From Gentiana macrophylla (taxonomy: Eukaryota; Streptophyta; Magnoliopsida; Gentianales; Gentianaceae): 64,000 bases of DNA. The position numbers were made by a program, and so were the translations under genes. Below are positions 12,843 through 24,750 of this stretch, in pieces. Within the stretch, counting starts at the first letter, position 1. Each line of letters opens with the position of its first letter. The DNA lies in assembly GCA_026214975.1 (NCBI GenBank), contig JAOBSW010001001.1, forward strand, positions 1 to 64,000. The letters run 5' to 3'. Below the pieces are notes generated by a model that had not been told where the DNA came from, searched no databases, and saw only the letters and a program-made list of their open reading frames with translations.

Positions 12843-15800
12843 TAGTATCGAGATAAATTCCACGCATTTATATAATATATAATCATAATTAAACGACGTA
12901 AATGAAACGAAATCGCTTTGTAGGTAAATTTTATTTATTGTTTTATGCATTGGTAATGATTAATTGCTATGGTTGAAGAGATGGATTGGGGAGTCGCAGT
13001 AATCAAGTAATTCGTTAGATCTGATGTCAGAAACTTTCATATAAACGATTAAAATTCGCTCATATACAGTATAGTGAAATTGGTAATTTATTTGTTGATG
13101 CAATTTTAATTTCTCTGAAAGTAAATCTGTTTAGTAGCTGTTTAGTTTTTTTCGTTTTTCCCGCTTATCGAGCCGTTGAAACGACGATCCCTCCTGGTCA
13201 GAATCAAGATTAAAAGTTGAAGAACAAGCCATCCAAATTTGGGGTCGATCGAGTCCGCCTCAATATCCGTTCGTTGCAATGAAGTGGCTGCTGTAACAGA
13301 AAATGCAGGATTCACAGAAACCCTACCTGTGACTTACTCGAATTTCTGGGAGAGTCTGGACCGTTGAAACACAAATCCAACCGGTCAAATCGATAAATAC
13401 GGAGTTTTTGACGCGGGCATAAAATTTTCAGGTCGATCGAGATTCATCTCACCCCAGACGGCCTCGAAGTCTTTGAGGCGCTGTAAAAGTCAGATCCAGA
13501 AGCAAGTTGGGCGGCTCACTGGAGAAAATTGACAACTCAAAACCTGATCCAACCGTCCATATTGAAGCCCAATGAGTGAGGAACAGATCTGGAAAGTTTC
13601 GTCACAATCCGAGTTCGCTTGGTTTGCCGATCGTCGAAGATTTTGAACAGCTGCAGATTATGTTAGAAAGAAGTAAACCCTAGTTAGGGTTTTTGGTTAA
13701 TTTATTTTCTATTAGGTTAGATACGGGGTGCAACGGGTCCATCTCGGTGTTTATTTTCCGCACTAGAATACATGTTTAGATTGTATGTGTAGAACCGAAA
13801 ATTGCCATGACATGCATCATATCATGAATTCCAATTCTATATGCATACATGTAGAAATTAATTGAGGAATTAGTTAGGCATGTAGAAACACATAATTAGT
13901 TTTAATTAATTGTTTGATATTAATTAGAAACTAATTAGGGTAAAACCTAGAACATGTGTTTTTTCAATCGTTGAGGTTGGGTGATGGATTCTCGGTGAAT
14001 CCCACTCACAAAGCATAAGGAGTAAAATCCTCAAACCTCGTGGGTTAAGGTGTTGGATTCTCGGTGAATTCCACCTACCAGACGAGATTACGCTTTTTGT
14101 TCCATAGTGTCTCACGAAAGTTTGATGTTTAAGGATTGGATAGTCACGGGCAAACATGGTTCGAAGTGGTTTTAACCACTGTTGGGTGGTCAACGTAAGC
14201 TACGGTCGATCGATTTCTCCTCTCCACGTGGGTGGCGCTTTGCACGGGTCCGCAAGGTCGAGCCATCCAAAGAGCCACTACGGCTCAACGGAGCTCCTAG
14301 TTTTGACCCGTCCCAACGGCCATATATTCCAACGAATAGGTCGGGTAGGTTAGCCCACGTAAATCGACAAATATTCGGGCCTATGATTTATTGTTCTTTA
14401 ATGTAACATCAAGTCCAAAACGTGATCGCAGAACCCCACCACTTTTCAAAATATTGAGTGGGGAGCTGGAGAGGCGATACCGACCCACGCCTCTATCGCT
14501 GACACAAGCAACGTGAGAGAATGGGTGACGCTGTACGCCTGGACCGGCCTCCTCAAGGAAGGCCTCTCACCGATATCAAAATTCAAGACTTGGTCTCCGA
14601 AAGGATAGATTTTGGGTAATTGCCGGGTCACTAATCGACCCTATGGCACACTCAAGGTCTACCTAAAAATCTGCACAGAAGAGTCACACTCATAAATGGT
14701 ATTTTTGGTAGTACTCATTGCTAAAAAAGGAAAGGTGATTGACGATCACAAATGAGATGTTTGATTCTCAATTTGATCTTCAATGGATAATCTAAACCCT
14801 TTGACCTACCCTGCAGGCTAAGGGCGAGGTATTAGATTAAATCCTTGGAACGGTAGATAGACTATAAGTACTTAGTTTATAGTTCTTAAAATTTATTAGT
14901 AGTGTATGATTTGGATTTATTCTCACAATTTTATTTACAACTCATATACATATCTCTCTTGGGTGCCAGACCGCTAAGTGTAAAATTGACTAGTAATGAC
15001 TTCGTTAAAAGTGGTTAGTAACTAGAACGCTGTACTTATTGATCTTACATGCGCATTAATTTTTCGAAGAGATATTTCTCTTGAGCCTTCAAGACTTAAG
15101 TGACGTAAATAAGTAATATCATAGTTGTCAAGCCTCGTCAAGATTAGAGACAACCAGAGTTAGTTTGAAAGATGATTGGGACGATAAAATTCTATTCTTC
15201 TAGTGAATTTTAATTGTGTTGTTTACACTTACGAGAAATTTTCAAATAGAAAATTTTAGAATAATAAATTAAAGTGTCGCTTAGTTAGATTTTATTTGGA
15301 ACCGATAAACTAGTGGGAGCTTTTATCTTATGTTTTTTCTAATTTATTAGAAAATTAGTCCCACTGGTAACGCTTTTATTAGACATCCCACAAGCTCACA
15401 AAAGGTCTACTCAAACGATCCGCTAGTTCAAGACTATTTCCTTTTAAGGAAAGTTAAGAATGGGAAAGAATGCTTATAAGTGTTAATCATCTTAACTAAA
15501 GTTTTGAGGCTAAACCGAAACATTAAATAAAGAAATTATAGGATAAGGAAAGTGATTTCGATCACTAACCAATGAATCCTAGCGACTTTCTTAACCGAGT
15601 AACTTGACTCGGTAAGCTTAGTTCTTTGAAAGAACAAGGAAGATTTGCATTAACTATTAATAGAGTAACAACTTAGCAAGAATTTCCCAAATTAGAATAG
15701 TAGAGAGTAAATGAGGAAATGAATTTTGATTCGATCTTTGAATATCACGGAAAAATTTATTTTTCTCAGATTCAGATTCGTTGGAACAAATGGATTCACT

Positions 15801-15892
15801 TTCAACTCGATATATTGTTGCCTCAAAGAAAGTGAATTTGACATTTGTAGTAATGGAACTGAGACTCTAATTTTGTTTGATAAAGTCGAAAT
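12843..15892. other. Internal sequence between duplicated segments, no gene recognised
   Basis: There is no long open frame and no retrotransposon protein motif. A local pair of related words (GATTCTCGGTGAATCCCAC near 13986 and GATTCTCGGTGAATTCCAC near 14051) forms a short tandem repeat. ACTAGTGGGAGC near 15310 resembles a copia polypurine tract. Open frames at 14156-14406 have no recognisable motif. Confidence 0.4.
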
Positions 15893-16426
15893 TAGTTTTC
15901 TTGGATAATTATTTGACATGTGATTTATCTTTTATTTGTTAAATGATAATTCATGGAATATTAGATAATAATATGATTTATCCTAATTTGTTTGGGATAA
16001 TCATTTTATTTATCTTTTATTTGGAATAAAGGATTAATTTAATTAATTAATACTTTGAGACTAATGATTTACTCTCCTATAAAAGAGAAGTTATTCCAAA
16101 TGGTATTGGCAAGGCTTAATTTCACTCACCACATATGTAGGAGAGGAAAATTAGTATTCTCTTGTCTAGGGTTTTAGAATAAGAAAAACTCTAAGTTTTT
16201 CTTGGTATTGCATATCGAGGAGGTTCAGGTATCAAGAAGGGTTTCCACCAACCGCTTGAAGAACACATCGGAAGATCTTGGCTTTCTTCCACTATTGGTA
16301 ACATGATCTTAACCCCTTGTAGTAGTGTTAAATCCTTTATTTATGTATTGCTTGATGTATAAATCGTGATCCGCTGGCCGCGCAGAGTATCTAATTCGCT
16401 TAGATCAAGAACCTCAGCATCCTTCG
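15893..16426 (+). repeat. Unclassified LTR-like block, right copy
   Basis: This is a direct repeat of about 12293-12842, starting near AAATTAGTTTTCTTGGATAA and ending near AGCATCCTTC. It differs from the left copy mainly by 1-3 base indels. What follows (16427-16560) differs from what follows the left copy. The arrangement could be the two ends of an LTR element with a truncated right LTR, or a local duplication. Confidence 0.6.
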
Positions 16427-16569
16427 TTGAACCATTGATTTTGATCGAAAATTTAAATTTTGGTGCCGATCGGGCGTTCGGTTTTGATTAAAATTCGTTT
16501 TGATTGAAACTCCTCGATTTTGAAAATTGCTGCAGGCTGCAGAACTGACGTTAAATTTCGATTATTCGC

Positions 16570-16862
16570 GCCAAGAAAGGTTTCGTCTACTTATTGGGAC
16601 GTAAACGAAAGCAAGATGTCCCAAATTGTCACAATTCGACATGTGATCGACCATGCTCGCCCCGATTCTCGATGTTGTTAACTTGATACGCGTGAGGGGA
16701 AAGAAGTTAACACCGCCAACCAAATGGCCAGGTTGACAAAGAATTTCGCTGTAACGCAACATGAGTTCGCGGAAAGATCGGGTCGGATTCATAGATTGTG
16801 TAACATCATAAGAGTTGCCACCGATGTTGCAAAGATGGCGATCCGACTTTGCTCATCCATGT
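16570..16862 (-). pseudogene. Possible start of the Athila-like gag (fragment)
   Basis: After the primer-binding site and a leader of about 430 bp on the minus strand, a frame opens with MDEQSRIAIFATS at 16862. After a shift it continues as a 76-codon frame containing FRELMLRYSEIL. Position suits the gag start of the large element, but I do not recognise a gag domain, and the frame stops at the unclassified block. The leader 16863-17290 has no other gene. Confidence 0.3.
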
Positions 16863-17290
16863 CCTCAATCTGGATAAGATTGTATGACCCTTTGTTTTTT
16901 TTTTTCCGTTAGTTTTTTTAATTTTTAATAAAGATAAAGAAACTGTAAAAAGATACGGAAAACTTAAACGATAAACCTACCTACTTAAAAAAATTTAAAA
17001 CAGTAAAAATGAGTAAAACAATAAAAGGAAAACGTGTTGGTCTCTTTCTCGAGCCCAAAATGGAAGGGAAAACAACAGATTTTGACTTAAAATGGCGCCA
17101 AACAGCCTTCGGCATGGGTTTGCCATGTCGCCGGGCGCCGAACGAAGCCGAACTGGGGTCCCGCGCGCAAACCGACACCGGAACCAAAGTTATGGCCAAA
17201 ATACTACCATGTGCCCTAACGATCTCTTTTTTATCAAACTTATAACAACAAAAATAGAAAAATTAATAGACTAGACAACCGCATGATTCA

Positions 17291-17311
17291 CCTGGCAACG
17301 GCGCCAAAACT
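17291..17311 (-). other. Primer-binding site of the Athila-like element
   Basis: On the minus strand this reads TTTTGGCGCCGTTGCCA immediately next to the end of the 5' LTR. TGGCGCCGTTGCC is the primer-binding site widely used by plant Athila and related gypsy elements (tRNA-Asp type). It fixes the strand and the 5' LTR. Confidence 0.8.
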
Positions 17312-18318
17312 TGTCTCTGATTTTATTTAATGAAACAAACAAGTAATAAATTATAAATCCGTATACCCCAAGTGGATCGTAGTATATAGCAACTAATACC
17401 GGCCGATCTCACAGGGAATCGGGTTGTTCTAGTTCTTAATTTTTTCTAAATTGTCACGAGAAATAACTAAACGTAAAACGAAGAAAACAATAAACCGATA
17501 CATGAGAGGTTGTCAATCCAAAGCCAGAAAGATAGTTCATGGACCTAAACTAACTAAATAAATCAAAAATAAAATTCTAAGATAGCAACGAAGAACAAGG
17601 CACAAAGATAACTTCAATGAAGAACAAGCATTGATCCACCTATCCCGTGCAACCTCAATTTCTACTCTAGATCGCTTTAGTGAAGATTTAATAAAGATGT
17701 GGTTCACCTATCAAAGATATGAATTCCTACTCATAGAGATAATTCCGCCTATGAATCTTTCATATCTCGATCTTAAAGATTAACGCTTCCATAACAAAGT
17801 GCAAGATTTCTCAATCTAGCAACCTAGAAATTTAACCTAGCAACTCCTGCTATTTTTAGGTTAAAAATCTAATCTTTACTACGGTGATCTAAGTCTAACA
17901 ACGATTTTCATCAAACGTTAAACATCAAGTAGCAAATAATCTCTCGATTTAATTGCATAAAAACAAATTAAACATAATAAAGAAACAAACTTTAAATTGA
18001 AACTCACAAAACCAACTTAAGAGTTGAAATCAAGTGCAATGCATCGATCGGTTTCACATGCTTATTCAGAAGGCCTCACTTCATCTTTCGTGGATCGAAT
18101 AAACAAAATAAAAAAAGTTATAAATCTCCGCCTTGTCGATCGAAGAGTAGGGGCACTCGGTCGATCAGAATGCTGGTCACTAGGTTTTTGTAGGCCAGGT
18201 TCGCTCTCCTGTAAGTTCTCTGTTACTCATTAATGCGCTGCATTCTTTTATACTTGTTCTACAGCGACTTAGGGTAATTATTTGAAAAGCTTAAACCCTA
18301 ATAAAATAGAAATAAAGA
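17312..18318 (-). repeat. Athila-like 5' LTR, left part
   Basis: It begins TGTCTCTGATTTTATTTAAT and matches 2772 onward. It is cut after AAATAAAGA by the nested element. Compared with the uninterrupted copy (about 3780-3850), the interruption falls inside AATAAAGATATTCCC. Confidence 0.85.
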
Positions 18319-19986
18319 TGATGGGAGTCAAATTGACTATCATTTACTATGTGATTATACCTTCGCTTATAACTCATTTTATGTGTTTCGGGACATTTGG
18401 TTGTATTTTTGATGTATTTACACCTTGGTTATCATTTCGGGACCTAGGACGAAAGTCCAGGATTCTCGGTGTTTTTCCGGTGTAATTTACTATACTCTCG
18501 GTCACCCTAGTGTCCTCGTAGGGATTACGTGTGGTATTTGTTGTGATTAAGCACAGGTATTAGGTGTTAGAAGGCTGAAATGCGAGTTACGAGGATTGGA
18601 ACGCATGTGCCCGGCTTAAACGCTCAAACGGATCAAAACGTGTTGGTACTACAACCACACCTTCCACTGATCTGCATTTTTGATCCACCTTAGACACTTT
18701 CTGGGCTGGACATCTTCATGAAGACTGTAGACAACCTCATTAGCTTTCTAACGGATTTTGAATCACTCGACGGAGGTCTACACACAAAGTTACGACCATT
18801 TTTCTGAAGGTGTGTCACCATAGGCGCGCGCCTAAGATGCGGTTTTTGGCTTAGAAACTTTGTCAACCGCTTTTCTTCATGGAATTTTTGACGCGGCGTC
18901 ATTACCACAGCGCTCGCCTCGTGAGTCCAGATCTGAAAAACACCATATATACACCCTCATTTCGATCTATCATCATCTCCAACTGCTTTTGCCGCTTTTT
19001 TTGCGCTTTTCATCTCTCTTAGATTAGATTAGCTTAGAGGTATATTAGCTTAGATTAGTTGTAGATCGCTGTAATCCGGAGGATTCTGGTGATAGCTTGA
19101 CGCGTTATTGACGGGATTTCGCTTGGAGATTCGATTATCTACGGCATAATATATTCGGTATTTCAATTTCCTTTCTTGTTCTTGCTTTTGATCTTGATCT
19201 TGTTAATTTTGATTGTTGATTTTTTTATTTTGCTTATTATAATGAGTATCTAATCCGCTTTATAGTCGAGATATGTGATAGCCTTCGAAATCGAAACCTT
19301 AGCTCGTTGATTGAAGTGTTTTTGATGTTATGATTGTTAGATTCTCGATGTTGTTTTTGTTCTAGAACTTATGCCTAATGACGTTTATTGAACTCGCGAC
19401 TCGGATAATCGCGGTCACACGTATCGCCTTTATAAATGTATTTTTGTAGCAGAGGGTACGGGAAAAAGGGGTTCTAGGATCACCGTGTAAAACCGACCGA
19501 GTTGTTCGATTCTGCTCGCAGTGAGTTTATATCGTTGTTAACGGCCGCCTCATGTAGAGCGCACGACCGTGTCGGGCCGCTTAAATCCGATTGGCCGACT
19601 ATTGAATTCGGACATGAAGCTAGGTTGTTGAAGTTGGCGCTTAGTTTCGAAATAGGGACGACACCTTCAACAATGCCAAGAACATTGTGAGTTTGTCGAA
19701 ACACTTCCGAAAACGAAAGTTGTGGTTGTAGAGTAGTTGATTGATCATAGCTCGGCTATCTTTTTTTATATAGTTTTAAATCTTTGTTTTATGTATATTT
19801 AGTTTGTAGAACCGGTGATCTCGACAAATCACCCACGCTCAATATTTGTGTTGACCTAAACTAGAACGCAGACCGACTTTGGTACTCGACTTATTCCTCG
19901 TGGGATACTTACTTGACTCACCAATTCTAGGCTGCCAGCTGACCCGGTACACGCCGTGAGACTCGACACTTAGAAAAGGCCGATCA
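18319..19986 (+). repeat. Nested element 5' LTR
   Basis: It aligns along its whole length with 22590-24266. Shared landmarks are GGTTATCATTTCGGGACCTA (one base shorter here), GATCAAAACGTGTTGGTACT, TTTCAATTTCCTTTCTTGTT and GTTCTAGAACTTATGCCTAA. A TATA-like CACCATATATACACCCTC near 18940 is a promoter candidate. Differences between copies are mostly small indels. Confidence 0.85.
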
Positions 19987-20016
19987 AGTTTTCCGGCGCC
20001 AAGCTGCCGGGAATCA
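19987..20016 (+). other. Primer-binding site of the nested element (degraded)
   Basis: GTTTTCCGGCGCCAAGCTGCC follows the 5' LTR and resembles GTTTTTGGCGCCGTTGCC with a few changes. This is the same tRNA-Asp-type primer site as the surrounding Athila-like element. Confidence 0.55.
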
Positions 20017-20188
20017 AGTTGATATCTTGTGTTAGTTGAGTTTTAGGATTGTGTCGTTTTTCTTATTTGTTTTCTTATGTATAGTTTGTTTTATTGATGT
20101 TGTTGTTGTGATCACACCACGACCGCGGTAAAGTGGGTAAAGTGATTAGATACCGTGATTGTGTTCGTGTTGTTTCCTCGCTTATGCA

Positions 20189-20560
20189 TAATGAATCCAT
20201 ACTACAATTACGGTTTCTATCCTTATCCATTCGATATTACAATTACGGTGCTATGGGTTATCAAACACAACCATTTTATCGGGCTCAACCCATACGCACA
20301 TCATCATACGGAATGCTGGGATAATGCCCCAAGTTACTATGATCAACAACTCGATACTTTTCCACCTCCGCCTCAAGTATCGTGAGACTACACAAGAGGA
20401 AATGATCCAAGATGATACTCGTAGAGATCCGTAATAGCACTACGGAAATTCTAGCTTCACGGAGAATAGAAATTCTACTAGATCAACTAATCGGTAGGAA
20501 GGAGGGCTGAGAGGAGAGAGCAAGAAAGTATGATTGAAGTCGCCTCGAAGAACACTACGA
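20189..20560 (+). pseudogene. Tyr/Pro-rich ORF remnant in the nested element
   Basis: Following an ATG at 20189, shifting frames give a Tyr-rich peptide: MNPYYNYGFYPYPFD, then YNYGAMGYQTQPFYRAQP, then NAPSYYDQQLDTFPPPP. A charged stretch with EEMIQDDTRRDP and RIEILLDQLIGRKEG follows. The frame changes at least three times, so the true start-to-stop length is unknown. It could be a reduced gag or an element-specific protein. No zinc knuckle or enzymatic motif is seen. It is the only coding-like content inside the element. Confidence 0.4.
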
Positions 20561-22570
20561 GGATGGTATGACTCTTTTATCTATTGAGTCACCTGTCTGG
20601 CTCTTCATTTAGCCCTATTGTTATATCTTCGGGGTGCACCCTATTGAGTTTGTTGTTGATGTTGAGCCTATTTGTTGTTACTGGAATTAGAGTCGTTGTT
20701 GGTTGGTATAGCGTTTTAGTTCGGGAAAGTGAGTTCATTGTTCGTGCAACGAATTCATCGAACTAAATGTGGTGGTGGGGATTGAGCCCGTGTTTTTAGT
20801 ATTTTGTTTTCCGGGGTGCTCAATTCCTACGATTTTGCTAGTGGAGAAGCAACGGTTTGCTCTCCTTTGGTATAGCTATCCTTGATATAGTTCGGGGTAG
20901 AAAGTCGAAGTCGAGGACTTCAAACTCGGAATGTGCTTTTATTGCTTTTCTCCTCGTGTTTCACCGTGTTTCTTTAGTTTGTATTTTGATACTTGGTAAG
21001 TTTTAATGTAATATAACCCAAGAAGTGTGTTTTTGGGGCTAGTTTTTGTTTTTGATGAGTCGTGGTGATCCGCTCAGTTTCATTTTTGATATCTCCATAC
21101 TGCGGTATTCTGGATGTTGTGTTGCTTGTTGATATTAGCACAAAAATTTCGGGAGGACTTTCTACTGATGCCACATGATCGCATTTCGCACCATTTTCCG
21201 GTTGTAAGCTAAGTTTCATTTGCCCTTATCATTCGTGTTTGGTTTTAAAGTAGGGGTGGTTGGTTTAGCTTCAATGTCCCGCTTTCATGTCGAATGAGTT
21301 ATACTTAGCGATTGTTATCCCTTTAATTTAAATGAATGATTCGAGAATTTTGATGGCTTTGACATTGGTTTTGATACATCGAGCCTTCGGTATTGTATTG
21401 ATAAACATATAGTGATTATATAAATGCATTTCATTTGAGTTGAGATCTTGTATTTGAGAATCGAATAGTTCTATCACGCTAGCTTCAACGTCATTTATCA
21501 CCATGATTAAGTGGATCGATTATAGTTGTCGATGACCCGGTTACCTAGAACTTTATATTAGTAACTTCGAGCTTAAATAGAAAGGTCTTCGCTGTTAGTG
21601 TCACGGGATGACGGTTTTTGGCATTTTTTGACCGATCGTGAGCCAAATGCCATCCTTAACGTTAATCCACAGCTACCTCCTCTCACTTTTGTGGTGGTTG
21701 GACCGCCACCCGAACTCAGCCTCTTCGTGTTACTAACCCGTGAAAATCGATGTCCCTAACTTTATTTCCTACCACGCACTTTGACTACCTTGCAATTGAG
21801 CTTGTTCGATCCGCACATTTTTACGATGTCGCGAGGTAAGGTTGAGACGTAAGTAATGGCAATGTGTCGTGATTTACGAGTTTATTGAACGAGGAATGTA
21901 ACAATGTGCCAAGTTGTGGCTATTGATCAAAATTTTTGATGTATAGTGATATTTTTTCATGCTTTGATTCAAACAAAAAAAAAAGAAAGAAAAGAAAAAG
22001 TGTTTGTTTTTAGTGTGTTATAAGTCCAAAAAGGACTAAAGTGTTGCTTAGTGAAGGAACGTAGAAGCTAAAGTTGTGGTTTGATTTCGCTTTTTTTTAT
22101 ATAGTCCGAAGATTGAAGACGACGTTGATACCGAAGTTTCGTGTTTATTTTTGACTTGGTTAAAGCTCTCTCGCACTTTCTTCTTTCTTTTTTATCGCTA
22201 AATATCCCTTTCGTTAGCAATGACTCTAAGATAACATTACAACTCCTTCAAGTCCTCACCGGCTGATCAGCATTCGGGGATTTTGATAGACTCGATTAGC
22301 GGGAGATGTTTACTTACGATAAGCTCTATGGTGTAATCCTCGTATGTGTACACGCCTCATAATCTATAAAACCGGTCATTGGTGATTAATGTCAAGAAGC
22401 TATATACACACACATTCTTTTCTCTCGACAAGGTAGAGCTCGAAGTTTTATGCATTTATATCAATTACTTGTGTTTTATCATTTCAATACTATAGATTTT
22501 AATGTATGATAGCAAGGTTGACTCCATCATTTATTTTTGATCGCTTATTTTTGCTCGAGGGCTTGAGCAA
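20561..22570 (+). other. Internal region of the nested element, no enzyme
   Basis: This is T/G-rich DNA on the plus strand with short frames only. Around 20590-20780 hydrophobic frames such as LLSLLLMLSLFVV occur but have no recognisable motif. An A-rich run AAAAAAAAAGAAAGAAAAG lies near 21975. No RT, RNase H or integrase motif is seen. Confidence 0.5.
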
Positions 22571-22589
22571 AACGCTAAGGGGGGGTAGT
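22571..22589 (+). other. Polypurine tract of the nested element
   Basis: CTAAGGGGGGGTAGT precedes the 3' LTR start TGATGGG, after TTGCTCGAGGGCTTGAGC. It fixes the plus orientation of the element. Confidence 0.75.
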
Positions 22590-24266
22590 TGATGGGAGTC
22601 AAATTGACTATCATTTACTATGTGATTATACCTCGCTTTATAACTCATTTTATGTGTTTCCGGGACATTTGGTTGTATTTTGATGTATTTACACCTTGGT
22701 TATCATTTTCGGGACCTAGGACGAAGTCCGGGATTCTCGGGTGTTTTTCGTGTAAATTTACTATACTCTCGGTCACCCTAAGGTCCTCTAGGATTACGCG
22801 GTGGTATTTGTTGTGATTAAGTACAGGTATTAGGTGTTCGAGAAGGCTGAAATGAGAGTTACGAGGATTGGAACGTGTGCCCGAAGCTTAAACGTTCAAA
22901 CGGATCAAAACGTGTTGGTACTACAACCACACCTTCCACTGATCTGCATTTTGATCCACCTTAGAGACACATTCTGGGCTGGACATCTTCATGAAGATTG
23001 TAGACAATTTTATTAGCTTTCTAACGGATTTTGAATCACTCGATTTGGAGGTCTACACACAAAGTTATGACCATTTTTCTGAAGGTGTGCCACCATAGGC
23101 GGTCAGTCATTACCATACAGCGCGCGCCTAAGATATGTTTTTGGCTTAGAAACTTGTCAACCGCTTTCTTCATGGAATTTTTTGACAAAGTGGGCGTCAT
23201 TACTACAGCTTATCATGTGAGTCCAGATCTCAAAACACCATATATATACACCCTCATTTCGATCTATCATCATCTCCAACTCAAGCTTTTTCGCTTTTTT
23301 CGCATTTTTCTTCATCTCTCTTAGATTAGATTAGCTTAGATTAGTTGTAGATCGTTGTAATCCGAGGATCTCGGTGATAGCTTGACGCTATTGACGGATT
23401 TCGCTCGAGATTCGATTATCTACGGCATAATATATTCGTATTTCAATTTCCTTTCTTGTTCTTGCTTTTGATCTTGATCTTTGTTAATTTTGATTGTTGA
23501 TTTCTTTATTTTGCTTATTATAATGAAAGTAGCTAATCCGTTTATAGTCGAGATATGTGATAGCCTTCTAAATCGTAATCTTAGCTCGTTGATTGAAGTG
23601 TTTGATGTTATGATTGTTAGATTCTCGATGTTGTTTTTGTTCTAGAACTTATGCCTAATGACGCTTATTGAACTCGCGACTTCGATAATCGTGTCACACG
23701 ATCGCCTTTATAAATGTATTTTTGCGAGAGGGTACGGAAAAGGGGTTCTAGGATTATTACGTAAACCCATCGAGTTGTTCGATTCGGTTTCGTGTGAGGT
23801 TTATATCGTTGATAACGAAAGCGCGCCTCATGTAGGCGTAGATCGTGGTCGGGTCGCTTAAATCCGTCGGATCGCTGAATTCGACATGAAGTTTTAGGTT
23901 GTTGAAATTGGCGCTTAGTTTCGAAATAGGAGACGACACCCTTCAACAATGCCGAGAACATTGTGAGTTTGTCGAAACACTTCCGTGGAAACGAGTTAGG
24001 TATAGAGAGTAGTTGATTGGATCATAGCTCGGCTATCTCTTTTTATAGTTTTAAATCTTTGTTTTATGTATATTTAGTTTGTAGAACCGTGATCCGACAA
24101 ATCACCACGTGCTCAATATTTGTGTTGACTCTAAACCAGAACAGACCGACTTTGGTACTCGACTGCATTTCGTGGGATACGACGCTTGACTCACCAATTC
24201 TAGGCTACAGCTTGACCCGCAGACACCGCATACCGTGAGATCGACACTTAGAAAAGGCGATCAACA
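22590..24266 (+). repeat. Nested element 3' LTR
   Basis: This is the second LTR, about 1677 bp. It ends TCAACA and is followed by AGATATTCCC of the interrupted Athila-like LTR. It contains an insertion relative to the 5' copy near 23100 (GGTCAGTCATTACC). Confidence 0.85.
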
Positions 24267-24750
24267 AGATATTCCCATATTTATCCTTTCTATTCATCTC
24301 GACTCCACGTTGAGGCATGCTGACGCCTCGTCCCAAGGGCTGACGACGCTCAAGCTTTGTAAAATCTTCGAGTCGGGCCGAGCTCAACAAGACGCCCGGC
24401 CCCATATGGACGCAGGATGAACTCGCTCGGGCTTCAAATCTTCATTCCAAATTCACTTGCATCTTTCTCATTCTATTTAAACTTCAAGTGAACATCGCTT
24501 TAGCTTCCTCCATAACATGCAAGCCGCATCTACAACACGACAAAACATGCAAAATGTAAATCATACATATAGATGTAGAGAACACCAATAAAAACCACGT
24601 AATTAGCTCGATTATGCACTTTAATGATTTCCATACGCATTCTTTCAATAAATCCATTAAACACTCTAATTTTCTATAAAAATTAGTAAAACACGTAAGG
24701 AAATTAAGGCAATAAATAAAGTCATATAAACCGTAAAAATCACCGGCACA
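24267..24750 (-). repeat. Athila-like 5' LTR, right part
   Basis: This resumes the LTR with AGATATTCCCATATTTATCC, matching 3824 onward, and ends ACCGGCACA before the right ATTGA target duplication. The two parts together are about 1491 bp, compared with 1553 bp for the other LTR. Confidence 0.85.

Larger units (their letters stand above)
18319..24266 (+). mobile_element. Non-autonomous gypsy-type LTR element nested in the Athila-like LTR
   Basis: Its LTRs of about 1.67 kb (18319-19986 and 22590-24266) start TGATGGGAGTCAAATTGACT and end GATCAA(CA). They flank only 2.6 kb of internal DNA. The host sequence at the junctions shows a target duplication best read as AAGAT: one T and one A are missing at the joins, as expected if homopolymers were shortened. 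The primer-binding site resembles the TGGCGCCGTTGCC type and a strong polypurine tract precedes the right LTR. No protease, RT or integrase is present, so movement would need proteins from an autonomous gypsy element. Confidence 0.8.
2772..24750 (-). mobile_element. Athila-like Ty3/gypsy LTR retrotransposon, nested and defective
   Basis: Two matching LTRs (2772-4324 and 17312-18318 joined to 24267-24750) flank an internal region read on the minus strand. A 5-bp target duplication ATTGA lies at 2767-2771 and 24751-24755. A primer-binding site abuts the right LTR and a polypurine tract abuts the left LTR, which fixes the orientation. The integrase is of the Athila type (ACDRCQRTG, GIDFMGPFP, LDDVLWAY words). 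About 4.9 kb of non-coding sequence between integrase and 3' LTR and LTRs near 1.5 kb also suit Athila. Protease and RT are not found; an unclassified 5-kb block lies in their place. A 5.9-kb element is nested in the 5' LTR. It cannot be autonomous as written. Confidence 0.85.

Noticed and set aside
20584..20766. Hydrophobic 60-codon frame as a membrane or env-like protein of the nested element
   Set aside because: The hydrophobicity comes from T-rich DNA in one frame; the neighbouring frame carries the continuation of acidic text, and there is no signal or conserved motif.
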